Below are positions 32,260 through 43,636 of a DNA stretch of 64,000 nt, piece after piece. Origin of the DNA: Botryotinia globosa (taxonomy: Eukaryota; Ascomycota; Leotiomycetes; Helotiales; Sclerotiniaceae); contig RCSZ01000019.1 of NCBI GenBank assembly GCA_014898425.1, positions 186,001 to 250,000 of the forward strand. The letters run 5' to 3'. Each line of letters starts with the position of its first letter. Position 1 is the first letter of the stretch. The notes beneath the pieces were generated by a model. The model ran no database searches. It was not told the DNA's origin and worked only from the letters and a program-made list of their open reading frames with translations. The position numbers and the translations under genes were made by a program.

Positions 32260-33660
32260 GTTGAGAGAGAACCAGCAATAGAAATCTTTTGAAAAGGCTG
32301 AATGTGAAGAAGGTATTGTATGAACAGAAAAGCCTATTACTATTAAATGATGATACGGTCAATCTCGAGCGCTTAAGAGAGAAATATCATTCAGCCTCCA
32401 AGCCTTGCAATGTTGTATTAGAATAGAAGTAAAGCGAAGTGAAGTAAAGTAAAGTTGAGATGGAGTAGAAGTCGACTGAATGAATAATATACTTTGTACA
32501 AACTTTTCCCGACAACTTCTCGAATTGACACATGCAAGAAGAGACCTCGGGAGGTTGAGGAAGGAAAGATATAATGTTGACAAGTGTAGGTATGATGTGT
32601 ATGGGAAAGCCTCACTTGGGAGTCAGGACAGGAGACAGGAACCCGATCAACAAAATGAAATATGGATATTGTGAGCTGATATTAATCTAGACTTCACTTG
32701 ATTGATCAACGATGGGCAAGTGTGAAAGAGTCAAACTTCCATCCTAGCAAATACATCCATCATATCTAGTCGCCAAGACGAAAACGATAGAGATTCTTGA
32801 TATAAATCACTCGATCAAGGTGTGAGATCAACCACGCTTCACTCAATTTAACCGCATAATGGTCTATATTCAGTAAGGGTTGAGGGACCGGCGTATGTGA
32901 GGAAGGTAAGTGACGTTCCTGTTGTGTTGTTTGTGTCGATTGTGTCGATTGTGTGGTGAAATCCTTGTTGGGCAGAAGAAAGTGGTCTGATGTTGGTGGA
33001 GATGGATTTATCTTACTAAGAGGGGATTGGTTGATATTATGACTTTTTACATATTTCACACTTCACTCGTGAAAGGGGAAAAAATCAACAGGGAAAAACC
33101 TTTGATACGTAATCACAATGGGGTGATATTTACGAGATGATTTACGGAGTATATAGGAGAAGGCATGATATAGTCATGATATAGTCATGATAAGAATATA
33201 GGTATAATAAGAATATATGATGAGTGTTTGTTGAAGTTGACCGGTCTACAGTACAGCCTTTGCTTGCTTACCTAAGTACATCGTCGATAGAAGGCTGAGA
33301 TATCGAGCCACGTGAGAACCCACCCACCCAGATATCAAGTACTACCTATCAAGTACTACCTATCAAGTATCAACGGAGAATTCAAGGGGGGAATTTCCGG
33401 GAACCCCAGTCTATACCTGGGCAACTCCCGCATACCGGGTATAACCTTAGCCTCGTGTCGAGCATAGACAAGGCTGTGATCAATACCCCACCCACGGCCA
33501 CCACCCAAGTTCACATCTAATAATACCTTACTTGTAATAACTCCTTACAAGAAATATTCCGAGACATTTTACAAGATTATCGAATTTAAACAAAAATTGA
33601 CAAAAAAACAAAAAAAACAAAAAAACAAAAAAACAAAAAACAAAAAAAAGAAATCCAGAT
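32260..33660. other. Intergenic region between 2EXR gene and tRNA-guanine transglycosylase gene
   Basis: Divergent promoter region for the two flanking genes. A minus-strand frame at 32766-33059 is open but begins with GTG and has no ATG, so I do not call it. A CACGTG palindrome lies at 33309-33314. An A-rich tract precedes the next start. Confidence 0.6.
33598..33652 (+). promoter_or_regulatory. A-rich CAAAAAAA leader before the TGT start codon
   Basis: About 55 nt made almost only of A with a C every 6-9 bases, ending about 9 nt before the ATG at 33661. If transcribed, it is an unstructured A-rich 5' leader, a type that binds poly(A)-binding protein in yeasts. It may also act as a nucleosome-poor promoter tract. 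Function is inference. Confidence 0.5.
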
Positions 33661-35009
33661 ATGATGGCGGCTTCAAAAGCTCCTATGCCCTCGGCTTTAA
33701 CCTTTGAGTTATTGGCTCGCTGCTCTGTAAGCTATCATTACTTTTCTTTCTCTTCATCGCCGCTCTCTAATTTCTACACATATGTCAGACAACAAAAGCA
33801 AGAGCCGCCAATTTGACTTTACCTCATGGGCCAGTCCAATTACCCATGTTCATGCCGGTGGCCACACAAGCATCGTTAAAAGGGTTGACTCCGCAACAAC
33901 TGGAAGATACAGGTTGTCGTTTATGCTTGAACAACACCTATCACCTAGGCTTGAAACCAGGGCAGGAAGTTTTAGACAAAGTTGGGGGAGCGCATAAGTT
34001 ACAAGGATGGAACCACAATATATTAACAGATAGTGGAGGGTAATTTTGTCTACGCATCAACCTACACACCCCTTTTGAAAACTAACATAATGTCGATAGT
34101 TTTCAAATGGTCAGTCTCCTAAAATTGGCCAATATCACAGAGGAAGGTGTCCGATTTTTGAGTCCGCATGATGGATCCCCTATGTTACTCACGCCTGAGC
34201 ATTCAATGTCTCTTCAAAATTCCATAGGAAGCGACATTATCATGCAACTCGATGATGTGTTAGTTACGACCTCCCCCGATGCCGAAAGAATGAAAGTAGC
34301 CATGGAAAGAAGTGTTAGATGGCTCGATCGATGTATTACCGCACACGCGAATCCGACTACACAAAATCTGTTTTGCATTATACAGGGAGGATTGGATTTA
34401 GAGTTGAGGAAAAAATGCTGTGAAGAGATGGTAGCAAGAGGGACACCGGGTATTGCAATAGGTGGGTTAAGTGGTGGTGAAGCCAAGTCAGATTATTGTC
34501 GTGTAGTAAATACATGTACAAGTCTCTTGCCAGATAATAAGCCCAGATATGTGATGGGAATTGGATATCCTGAAGATTTGGTAGTCAGTGTGGCATTAGG
34601 CGCAGACATGTTCGATTGTGTATGGCCTACTCGCACAGCGCGATTTGGAAACGCAATCACCAAACATGGAGTCCTAAATTTACGACACGCATCTTACGCG
34701 AACGATTTTGGACCAGTGGAAGAAGGATGTGGATGCATATGCTGCAGAACAGATGGCGGTCTGGGTATTACCAGAGCATATGTTCACCATTTAGCTGCTA
34801 AAGAGACTGTTGGTGCACATTTACTCACCATGCATAATGTTTGGTATCAACTGGAGTTGATGAGAAATGCTAGGAAAGCTATTATCGAAGATAGATATCC
34901 CGCTTTCATCAAGAAGTTCTTTGCAGATCTTCATGGGGATGAGAAATCTAAATATCCAAATTGGGCAGTAGAAGCATTACGAACAGTTGGTGTTGATCTA
35001 ATGGAGTAA
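33661..35009 (+). CDS. Queuine tRNA-ribosyltransferase, catalytic subunit (tRNA-guanine transglycosylase)
   Basis: Three exons (33661-33726, 33789-34039, 34100-35009) give 408 residues. The enzyme exchanges guanine-34 for queuine in GUN-anticodon tRNAs; in eukaryotes it works with a non-catalytic partner that is not in this window. Visible signatures are LPHGPVQLPMFMPVATQASLKG, NNTYHL, LTDSGGFQM, the SDIIMQLDDV Asp, IIQGG, GIAIGGLSGGE, and the nucleophile block FDCVWPTRTARFGNA. The zinc site is EGCGCICC followed by RAYVHHL. The Zn loop is about five residues longer between the third Cys and RAY than in the human enzyme as I recall it. A second in-frame ATG follows the first directly, so the exact start is uncertain by one codon. 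Confidence 0.95.
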
Positions 35010-35521
35010 TGAGAGAAGATTTTAGGATTAATAAGAGATGAATAGATAGGTACCTACCAATAGTAAAATATTTTGAAGAGAATTGCTGGGCACTGCATGC
35101 AATGACAGTCTGACAAGAAAAAAAGAAACAAAACCTACCTACCCCTCCCTAAGCAACTAGAGATATAACTTGAAACAACGGCGTTCCTACGAGCATAAGA
35201 GATTGAGATTCAAGATTTTGTTGTTTCCTTCAGATGTCTTCTGATATGGATATTTCTATCAACATTGAAACTTATTTTATTACTCTTCTCTTGGATTCTC
35301 ATAGAATAACGACACCGAGGCTGAACCGTTAATTGGCAGGGGTTCGCGATCTGCGCCAATACGCGATTTAGGGATTCTTTGCCGCATATTCCTTCGTCAT
35401 CGTCATAGCTTCTCTATCTGGAAACTTCGCGACGAGAAGATTGAATTTAGTGAAGAGTCAAGAATTGAAGCGAAGGTTGAGCGTTCGGCTCAACGCAATT
35501 TCACCCATTCACTCATTTACC
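35010..35521. other. Intergenic region, TGT 3' flank and HOS3 promoter/leader
   Basis: No gene. CCAAT occurs near 35357 within a GC-richer stretch about 165 bp upstream of the HOS3 start. The frame of the next gene is open upstream to 35441 but contains no ATG before 35522. Confidence 0.6.
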
Positions 35522-38500
35522 ATGGCATACTCATCGCCAAACGGTGGCCGAAATGCCAGCCCTTCGCCCGTCCAGTTGCCCTCCTCGACAAGTAACAACG
35601 ATACCCCAATATCAAATTCACTGAGACGCCTTTCAATCAGTAACGCTTCTAGAACTGGTCTTCCAATTTCACCTCCCACTTCTTCTACAAGAGCTACATC
35701 ATATGGGGGTCATTCAAATCTCTATCCGTCACCAAGTGGTAGAAGCCCCGTGCTTCCAAGCCCCTTACGCCGAAGTTCCAGTACTGCGAGTTTCGACCAA
35801 CGTCGCTCATCTACTTCACATCTCTCTCGGAAACCGTCTCTAAATTCACTTCACGGTGGAGGGTTAACTCCAAACAAAAATTCAATCAACAGAAGATCAT
35901 CTACACAATTTGCACACAGGTCACCATCTGTCATGGGTAGTAAATCACTCCTCTCCCAAAGGGAGGAAGAAATGCGTGAACCCTCACCGCGGCATACTGC
36001 AGCATCCATCGCAAGCTCGCATTTCAAGTCGGAATTGGATTTACAAGATAAGAATGATGCTTCAAGATCTGCAGAGACGATCGTTATACTTCACGACTCC
36101 GTTTATGGACATCGGTTTTCCCGGCCCAAAACTTCAAGAACTGGTTTGAGTACAATTGTCGAAAGACCCGAAAGAATTCATGCTAGCATACTTGGATTGT
36201 CTGTAGCATATGTACGACTGGGCGAAAGACATTCCGAGGGTCGCTATCCTCTTCATCCTGGCATGGAAGCTTCTGCGGTACCTAGCACACCCTTTCGCAT
36301 ACGCAAAACTACTCGTCGAATGTCTTTATCCTCGCAAGCGATCACAAATGTACATGGAGTAAAGTGGATGGAGGAGTTAAAGATTATGTGTGAGAATGCG
36401 GAAGCCAAGCTTGCTATGAATGGAAAAGAATTGGCTAGACCTGAGATGAATCGAGGTCCAAATGAAGCCACTCCTTCAAAGTTTCACGAGGGTGATCTCT
36501 ATCTGTGTGCGGAGTCTTTGGACGCGATGGAGGGTGCGCTGGGTGCTGTATGTGAGGGCGTTGATGCTGTTTTTGAAGGCTCTTCTACCGGATTCGGACC
36601 ACGCCGAAGTTTCATAGCGATAAGACCTCCTGGACATCATTGTTCAGCTAGTTATCCTTCTGGATTCTGTTGGTTGAACAATGTCCATGTTGGTATTTCA
36701 CATGCTTCTCTCACTCACGGTTTAACTCATGCGGCTATTATTGATTTTGATCTTCATCATGGAGATGGGTCTCAAGCAATCGCTTGGGAACATAACGCTC
36801 GTGCCAATGGATTGGCTAAAAATGCATTACCGTGGAAGAAGACTTCGATTGGATATTTCAGTCTCCATGATATTAATTCATACCCATGTGAGATGGGCGA
36901 CGAGGAGAAAGTCAAAAATGCTAGTCTTTGTATTGAAAATGCACATGGTCAAAATATTTGGAATGTTCACTTACAACCATGGAAAACTGAAGAAGGATTC
37001 TGGGAACTGTACGAATCAAAGTATTCAGTACTACTCGAGAAGACACGAAACTTTTTACGCACACAATACGAGAGGCTTCAAACATCACCTAATGGACCAA
37101 AGCCAAAAGCTGCAATTTTCTTATCAGCTGGTTTTGACGCCAGCGAGTGGGAGAGTTCTGGAATGCAACGTCATAAAGTCAACGTTCCAACCGAGTTTTA
37201 TGCTCGTCTAACCCGAGATGTCGTGAAACTTGCAGCTGAGGAAGGTACAGGGGTAGACGGAAGGATTATTAGTGTTCTTGAGGGTGGTTACAGTGATCGT
37301 GCTTTGTGTACCGGGGTTTTGAGTCATCTTAGTGGTTTGTCAGGAAGCGATCCTGTAGCTCACACCGAAAAGGCATTCACAGGTCTAAACTTTGAAATGG
37401 GACAGAAACTTGATGTAGATCCATTGAGTCCTGGACCGCCATCTCCTTATGGTTTCATGCCATATGATCCGTTATGGTGGTCCCAAGGTCGATTGGAACA
37501 ACTTGATGCTGCTATGAATAGTGCACCAGTCACCGAGGAGCCAAAAGTTCAAAAACCTGCAGGACCTACAGGAAATTTTGCATCTCCTACACAATCCTTC
37601 ATTGCTAAAGTTGTCAATACTCCTACGGCGCAACGTAGTGTATCGACGATGGGCATGAGAAATGGAGTGCCAGTTCGAAGATCTTCACCTCCTAGGCCAC
37701 CTACTCCTCCACCACCCGATGTTCATTGGACAGTTGCAGCTCATGAATTGAGTAAATTGCTTATTCCAACTGATAGACAGACGAAGAGTTGTCAATGGGA
37801 AGATCTTGCTGCCGAAGCCACAAAGGCAAGAAAAGAACGTCAATCATTAGCAAACTCTGAAGGCGCCCAACAACATGCCATTCCGGAGCCTGCTAATGCC
37901 AGAATGTCTTTACGAACAAGAAGACCTCCACCAAAATTGCTTGATAGCATCGAGAAGGATGAGGTCAAAAAGCCTGCAGCAAAATCAAACCGTCGAAGAA
38001 CCGTTCCCAGCACCGCCGCTTCACCTGTACACAAAGTATGTATTTACGTCGTGTCGTATAATTACAAACTAACAATTGATAGGCTCCCCCCACTCCAAGC
38101 ACCAGTCAAGCATCCGATACAAATTCTAGTCAGTCGACGCAAAAGTCTGTTCGGAGACTCAGCGCCGCATCTATATCCACTACTGCGGCAATGCCTCCCC
38201 CTTCTCGCCCGGTACCTGCTGCTAATAGAGCGCCATCACTTCCCCAAAGACCGAGTAGTTCTATGAGTGTACGACCGGGGTCCGCTATGAGCTCTCGTGG
38301 ACCTCCACCACCACCTGTCGTTGTAAAGAAAACAAGAGCACCTGCCAAACCTCGAACTGATGCGTCGAAACCAGGTCCAGGTCGACCCCGCAAGAAGTCT
38401 CCAGTGACTGGTTCTGATAGTAATTTGAAGAATAACATTGGGGCTGTTCCAACTGATGAAAATAGTAACCAGTCATCTGACGTTGATAGCCTAACTTCTG

Positions 38501-39147
38501 GTATGAAGAAAATCAAGATTAGTCTTCTGACTAAAGCACAGAAAGAAGCCAAGGAAGAAGAAAAGCATAGGGTAAAGATTGAATCGAGTCAGGAAGATGA
38601 GAAAGCATCTCCAAATATATCAAACGAAACACCACCTACAACAGCCAATTCTGAGACGAGCTACAATCAATCTGCAAATTCCACACCAATAATGAGTATT
38701 TCACCTGGACCTTCAACCCCTCAACTATTTGTTCCTCCAAATGATTCTGCTCAATTGGAAGAGCCTGAACAAGCCCCCTTACCAACAAGTTCACCTATCA
38801 ACCCTCCTATGGAACAATATGAATCCGGAAATGTTTCGGATCATTCATCAATTCACAGCGCGGACAAATTTGTGCCCTTTCAACCACAAGGCCCGATTTC
38901 CAGCACGATAGCACAACAAGAACCACTTCGATGGTTACCACCGAATACAAACACACCAGCTGCAGCGAAGAAATATGATCTTCCAGTATTCACATCCACC
39001 TCCGCCATACCTTTTGCTTCGAATTCCGACGTTGACAATCAAAACGAACCTTCAAATCCACACGTCGAACAAGATTCATCCCCATCTGAATCTACACAAT
39101 TAGGTTCCTCGATCTGGGGTATTCCTACTACACCCCGAGATCAATAG
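35522..39147 (+). CDS. HOS3: HOS3-type histone deacetylase
   Basis: Two exons (35522-38035, 38083-39147) give 1192 residues. I start at the ATG of ACCATGG because it is the first ATG in frame. The first ~175 residues are Ser-rich and disordered. The catalytic domain (about 180-640) shows IRPPGHHCSASYPSGFCWLNN (about 366), the zinc ligands in IIDFDLHHGDGSQ and FLSAGFDAS, and LEGGYS (about 584). It removes acetyl groups from histone lysines in a zinc-dependent way; yeast Hos3 is a trichostatin-insensitive family member located also at the bud neck. The last ~550 residues are low-complexity with Pro runs, Lys clusters and an AT-hook-like PGPGRPRKKS at about residue 937. The 47-nt intron has GTATGT, ACTAAC and TAG. 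AATAAA follows the stop by about 40 bp. Confidence 0.92.
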
Positions 39148-39957
39148 ATTCTTTCCAAGACACTTTCATCGGTATACATATTGGAATAAATCGACCTTGG
39201 TAATCATACATTCATTCCCATGATAGTAATAAGCTTGTACTTTTTCTTTGTTCATGATACCCTTTAGAAGGAAGTGTTAGGGAGAACTGGGAAATGGAAG
39301 GTCTGGATATTTGTATCATTATAGAGACTTTCGAGTAGAGAGCAATTAATTATAATTATGAATGTTTTATGGTTCGTATCACATGTGAAATTCAATCTCG
39401 AGTTGTTAACATAGGCAGAATTTCTGTAACACACGTATTATCCCTGGAGGTCAATCTAGTTAAGGCTCTGTATTTGTATCTTTATATAAAAGTTTCTATA
39501 CCACCGGATCACCCCAGGAATTAGATGATGTTCCGTCCAGATTGTATATTTGTAGGGAAGAAGATAGGTGCGACTGATCACGCCGATAATACTTTCAATA
39601 CAATAATTCGATTAATTCTTCCAAATATCATATTAAATAGAATTCTGGAATGTAATTCAGATAAACAAGAGCTGATACATTTTTGAGTCTTCCTATATTA
39701 ATTTTATGTATTAAATTTGTGGTCGATTTGGAATTCGATTGATTCAAAAGATTTACACAAGATTTCCGAGGGGCTTCTCCTATGAACAGGCTGTGGGGAG
39801 TAAAGTCACGTGAACTTGAAATGACACTAGTGACCCAGCTAGCGAGACATCGACAACTTTTCCCACACAAAAGAATTTTGAAGAATCTATACCTCTCAAT
39901 CGACAACCGCAAAAACTTTCGACAACCACCACATACAACCCCCTCAATACCGTAATC
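39148..39957. other. Intergenic region, HOS3 3' flank and eS17 promoter
   Basis: AT-rich 3' flank followed by the eS17 promoter. No gene is visible. It contains a palindromic TCACGTGA about 145 bp before the eS17 start. Confidence 0.6.
39806..39813. promoter_or_regulatory. Palindromic E-box TCACGTGA upstream of eS17 gene
   Basis: Perfect 8-bp palindrome with a CACGTG core, about 145 bp upstream of the ATG at 39958. CACGTG is bound by Cbf1/bHLH factors in fungi. Its role here is inferred from position only. Confidence 0.4.
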
Positions 39958-40521
39958 ATGGGTCGCGTTCGTACCAAGACTGTTAAGAAGTCCGCCAAGG
40001 TCATTATCGAGAGATATTACCCAAAGTTGACTCTCGATTTCGAGACCAACAAGAGAATCTGTGATGAGATCGCCATCATTGCTTCCAAGAGACTCCGCAA
40101 CAAGGTAAATTAAAACCTGCAATTGACGCGGATGGAAAAACGACGGGTTTCTAACAATGGACGAAATAGATTGCCGGTTACACCACCCATTTGATGAAGC
40201 GTATTCAACGTGGACCAGTCCGTGGTATCTCCTTCAAGCTCCAAGAAGAGGAGAGAGAACGTAAGGATCAATACGTTCCAGAGGTTTCTGCTCTCGATGT
40301 TTCCAGCACTGAGAGCGGACAACTCGAGGTCGATGTCGAGACAAAGGATCTCCTCAAGTCCCTTGGTGTATGTATTTTGCGCAATTCGATGTTCATTTTC
40401 GTATCTAATATTTTTGTTACAGTTCGATTCTATCCCATGCAACGTTACCCCAGTCACTCAAGCACAAACCACCGAGCGTGGACCAAGACGATTCGGCGAC
40501 AGACCTGCCCGCAGAGATTAA
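39958..40521 (+). CDS. RPS17: 40S ribosomal protein eS17
   Basis: Three exons (39958-40104, 40170-40367, 40423-40521) give 147 residues, with all introns in phase 0 and GT-AG. The protein is near full family length: [79 protein letters not shown], and a basic C-terminus [14 protein letters not shown]. It is a structural component of the small ribosomal subunit head region. A CACGTG box lies in its promoter. It converges on the RTR1-like gene, with about 630 bp between stop codons. Confidence 0.97.
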
Positions 40522-41150
40522 ATTTATGGATTTACAAAGGGTATGGGGGATTTTATTGGGAAGCACATGGATCTGATGGCTACTGGCGTATAACGGACGG
40601 ACAGGAAGTGTATACAGATCAATGTGAGAGAATTCCTCCCAAAACCAGGTGTCGCCCGTGATTCTCTCTTCATGAGAGATGAGGCTTGATTGCCATCCTT
40701 CGGGAAACCCTCTCACTTTTCGTGAATATGATGATGTTCTAATGATGTATGCTGTGAGCTTCGTGCATGCGGCCGACATATCAACAGCATGAGCTACGGT
40801 CTCTACAAAGTACTTCTCCCTGAAGTCCACTTTTTAGCAACTCCATGCGGAACCTCTTGTGATCACAATCTTCCGATCTTTTCGATCAAGTCTAGTGCAC
40901 CTAGCCGCAAGTGTATACACAGAACGCGTTGAGGACTTCATATTGTAATCGTTCCTATCTGGCGGTAAGTGGTGCGTGAAAGATGATATTGTACGGTTTT
41001 AATCCCAGGAAAGTCGATTTGCGGTTGAAATTCGAGGTGCACCAGTAAGAATTGATTCATTTGTTAATCTATGTCACTGAATGTGACGGACGCGGGGTAT
41101 CATAGTTTTACTCTTTCCTGCCATGAACTCCATAACTCCAAGTAATGCAA
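40522..41150. other. Convergent 3' region between eS17 and RTR1-like genes
   Basis: Holds the 3' flanks of both convergent genes. I see no further gene or tRNA. Confidence 0.6.
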
Positions 41151-42089
41151 TCATATTTTCCAGTCTGTATCCATCTCTGTATCGTCATCATCTTCGCCAA
41201 ATAGATCTCGATAATTAGTGCCATGATTAAAAGTAGATGTGTGACCTTCCAGATCCAAATGTAATGTATCCATCCTATCAGCAAGTTCATTCGAGTCGAA
41301 TGTCGGCGGCTTGACATCACTGTGTTTGACTTCTTTCTCAACTATTGAGAAATTCGAGACATGTTTCGATGAACCTTGACCAGTCTCTCCCCTCTCCAAA
41401 GCGAGGTTTCCAAATTTCTTCTGCTTGTCTTGGGCTTCCTGCTTGTTCAAGTCCAAATTCTCAATTCCGTCCATAACCAAATCTTCCTCTGTCTTGGGTT
41501 CGTCCAGTAGGTCTATATTTGTAGCAGAACTGTCGCCACTCCTCTCCCAAGCTGGACATTCACTCAATTGAACTCGAACATACAAAGCTCTCCTGGCACA
41601 CGTATCCGAGCACCATTTCTCTGCATCTTCCTTCTTCGCAATCCTAAAATCCTTTGCCTTCCCTGACATGCCCAGCAACCTCCACTGACCACCTCTATTG
41701 TCTCGCGGCCGCGGATTGGCACACAAGGTATACCCGCAGCGACTATCGAGATTGCGTTCGAGGATCAGGGCATCGTAGTCGCTGGGCTGAAAGGGTCGAA
41801 GCATCTCTTTGAAGGCGCGGGCGTCGGATGGTGAGGGGTTCGAGGCATCGTGGGGTGGAGAGGCGGCGAGCGGGAAATCAATCAGGGATTCGGTGGAGGC
41901 GAGGATTTCGAGCTCGATTTCTTTGCGTTCTTGGATGAGGCGCGCGTGGTAGAGGGCCACTTCGCGGTCGCGGTCGGCTTTGGTGGGTGATGGGTTGGTG
42001 GAAGTGGTGGTGGTGGTGGTGGTGAAGGGGCAGGAGGAGGAGCAAGTGGTCTTTTTCAATATTGATTTGGGCTTTTGAAGGGTTGACAT
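41151..42089 (-). CDS. RTR1: RTR1/RPAP2-family RNA polymerase II CTD phosphatase
   Basis: Single exon, 312 residues from the ATG at 42089 (the frame is open further upstream, but the next upstream start would be non-ATG). The RTR1 zinc-binding module is clear: CGYTLCANP, then KEDAEKWCSDTCARRALYVRVQLSECPAW, giving the four-Cys arrangement of the family. Upstream helices (ALYHARLIQERKEIELEIL, FKEMLRPFQPSDYDALILERNLDSRCGY) also fit. Members dephosphorylate Ser5 of the Pol II CTD and help nuclear import of the polymerase. The tail is acidic (LFGEDDDDTEMDTDWKI). It is divergent from the BBC1-like gene with about 1.5 kb between. Confidence 0.93.
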   Translation of the reverse strand: MSTLQKPKSILKKTTCSSSCPFTTTTTTTSTNPSPTKADRDREVALYHARLIQERKEIELEILASTESLIDFPLAASPPHDASNPSPSDARAFKEMLRPFQPSDYDALILERNLDSRCGYTLCANPRPRDNRGGQWRLLGMSGKAKDFRIAKKEDAEKWCSDTCARRALYVRVQLSECPAWERSGDSSATNIDLLDEPKTEEDLVMDGIENLDLNKQEAQDKQKKFGNLALERGETGQGSSKHVSNFSIVEKEVKHSDVKPPTFDSNELADRMDTLHLDLEGHTSTFNHGTNYRDLFGEDDDDTEMDTDWKI

Positions 42090-42634
42090 GTTTGTGATTA
42101 TTGGATTTAATTTATTTTCGTTTTCGTTTTCCTTTTCGTTTTCGTTGTCCTCTTCTTGAGTTGTGGGTAGGTAGGTAGGTAGGTAGGTAGATATTTGATG
42201 TCTAGATTGGAATAGATTTGATTTTATTTGACCTGAGCCGAGTCGAGTTGAATTGATTTTCTTTGATTGATAAGATTGATGGTTGGTTTTCTTAATCCGT
42301 GGATCGATTAAAGTACGGTACGGGCACGGGTACGGTATTCCATTCAATTTGTTCCGTTAACGAGTAAGTAAGTACTAGACAATGTAATCACTTCACCTAG
42401 TACGGCCGACAGCCTAAATTATATAGATAGCTGTATATGGCATGGCATTAGTCTCCAGTACCTGGATTCACCTGCAGTTGAGGAAAGAGAAGGATTGAAC
42501 AATGTAATTAGGTATACCTGGGTCCTGTGGTTGGTTTATTATTAGTTTAGTTGTATCTCTCTCTCTCACGTGAATGATGAGTACATGTATCGTCTCGAGA
42601 TGAGATGGTTTAAGCTTCAAATCCATGAATGAAT

Positions 42635-42740
42635 CAGTGAACCACCAGTCAGTCCCGTGAACCGCCAGTCTAGTGAACCACCAGTCCAGTGAACCACCAG
42701 TCCAGTGAACCACCAGTCTAGTGAACCACCAGTCCAGTGA
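42635..42740. repeat. 16-bp tandem repeat (AGTGAACCACCAGTCC)n
   Basis: About six copies with small changes (CC/CT and ACC/GCC), in the divergent promoter region. Confidence 0.9.
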
Positions 42741-42788
42741 ATCGATGAACCGACAATTCGACAATTCCTCTTGCTTCCAAGGTTAAGC

Positions 42789-42851
42789 CACTCTTGACCA
42801 CTCTTGACCACTCTTGACCACTCTTGACCACTCTTGACCACTCTTGACCAC
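42789..42851. repeat. 10-bp tandem repeat (CCACTCTTGA), about six copies
   Basis: Six identical head-to-tail copies, about 50 bp from the 16-bp array. Confidence 0.93.
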
Positions 42852-43040
42852 TTGGACTCACCTGCACAATTTATCCCCTGTGCCTCAAAGTTCATCAAAG
42901 TGCCCGGGCTCCTCAGCAATTCTTGGAATAATCACTTGCAAGCTTTCCGTTGCCCACCAGATCATGCAACTGCAACTCCAGATGGTCTTATAGGTAGAAA
43001 GTCCCAAAGGAAAAGGGAAGCCCGCAAAGCACCACAAATA

Positions 43041-43078
43041 GCATCTAGTATCTAGCATCTAGCATCTAGCATCTAGCA
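43041..43078. repeat. 7-bp tandem repeat (ATCTAGC), about five copies
   Basis: About five copies of ATCTAGC, the second with one change. Confidence 0.88.
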
Positions 43079-43636
43079 CATGTATGCCTGCCCACCTTAT
43101 ACTCTGCAAACCTTCCATCATCCATCATTCCAAGGTCTCTCTCTTCCAATAAATTCCTAGTCAATGATACCTCCCTAGTCCCTACTAGGTACCTACATAC
43201 TGCTTCACTTGAGTATTCAATACTTAATATTTAGTTCATTTCAAGGAATCTTAAAGCTCTTGGTAAGTTATCAATGTTACATATGTTGTCCGTCAACTTT
43301 CAAGATATATCCCGTCTATGACTTCGTTTCATTCATGCGCTGACGTAGACTAGTAGCAGAGTTTAGATACAAACACCGCCCCGCCTCTTTTCCAAAGTTT
43401 CCCGACATTCTCCTCTTTCCTACAGACTCCTCGCGCTCAATTACCGTAAACATTACAAAAGAAATCTGGTGCAATTGTGTGCCCACCTTTCAAAGTTTCA
43501 TTCCTTCGAATCCACCGCTAGATTGTTACGAACATCATCCGTCACAAAACCGGACTTCGGTGGTTGGTAACTAGTTGGGACCGAGTTACAGCGTCAACAA
43601 TAACTTTGAACCACAACATTTACCTTTACCCTCAAT

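Larger units (their letters stand above)
42090..43636. other. Divergent intergenic region between RTR1-like and BBC1-like genes
   Basis: Contains GGTA repeats near 42163-42190, a 16-bp array (42635-42740), a 10-bp array (42789-42851) and an ATCTAGC heptamer (43041-43078). No supportable gene. It holds the promoters of both flanking genes. Confidence 0.65.

Noticed and set aside
32766..33059. 97-codon minus-strand frame beside the 2EXR gene
   Set aside because: It starts with GTG and has no ATG, no known domain and Ser/Gln/Thr-rich content.
35441..35521. 27-codon upstream extension of the HOS3 frame
   Set aside because: It would need a TTG start; the first ATG, with good context, is at 35522.
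42090..42347. Upstream extension of the RTR1 frame
   Set aside because: It would need a non-ATG start and reads through simple repeats; the ATG at 42089 precedes the conserved part.
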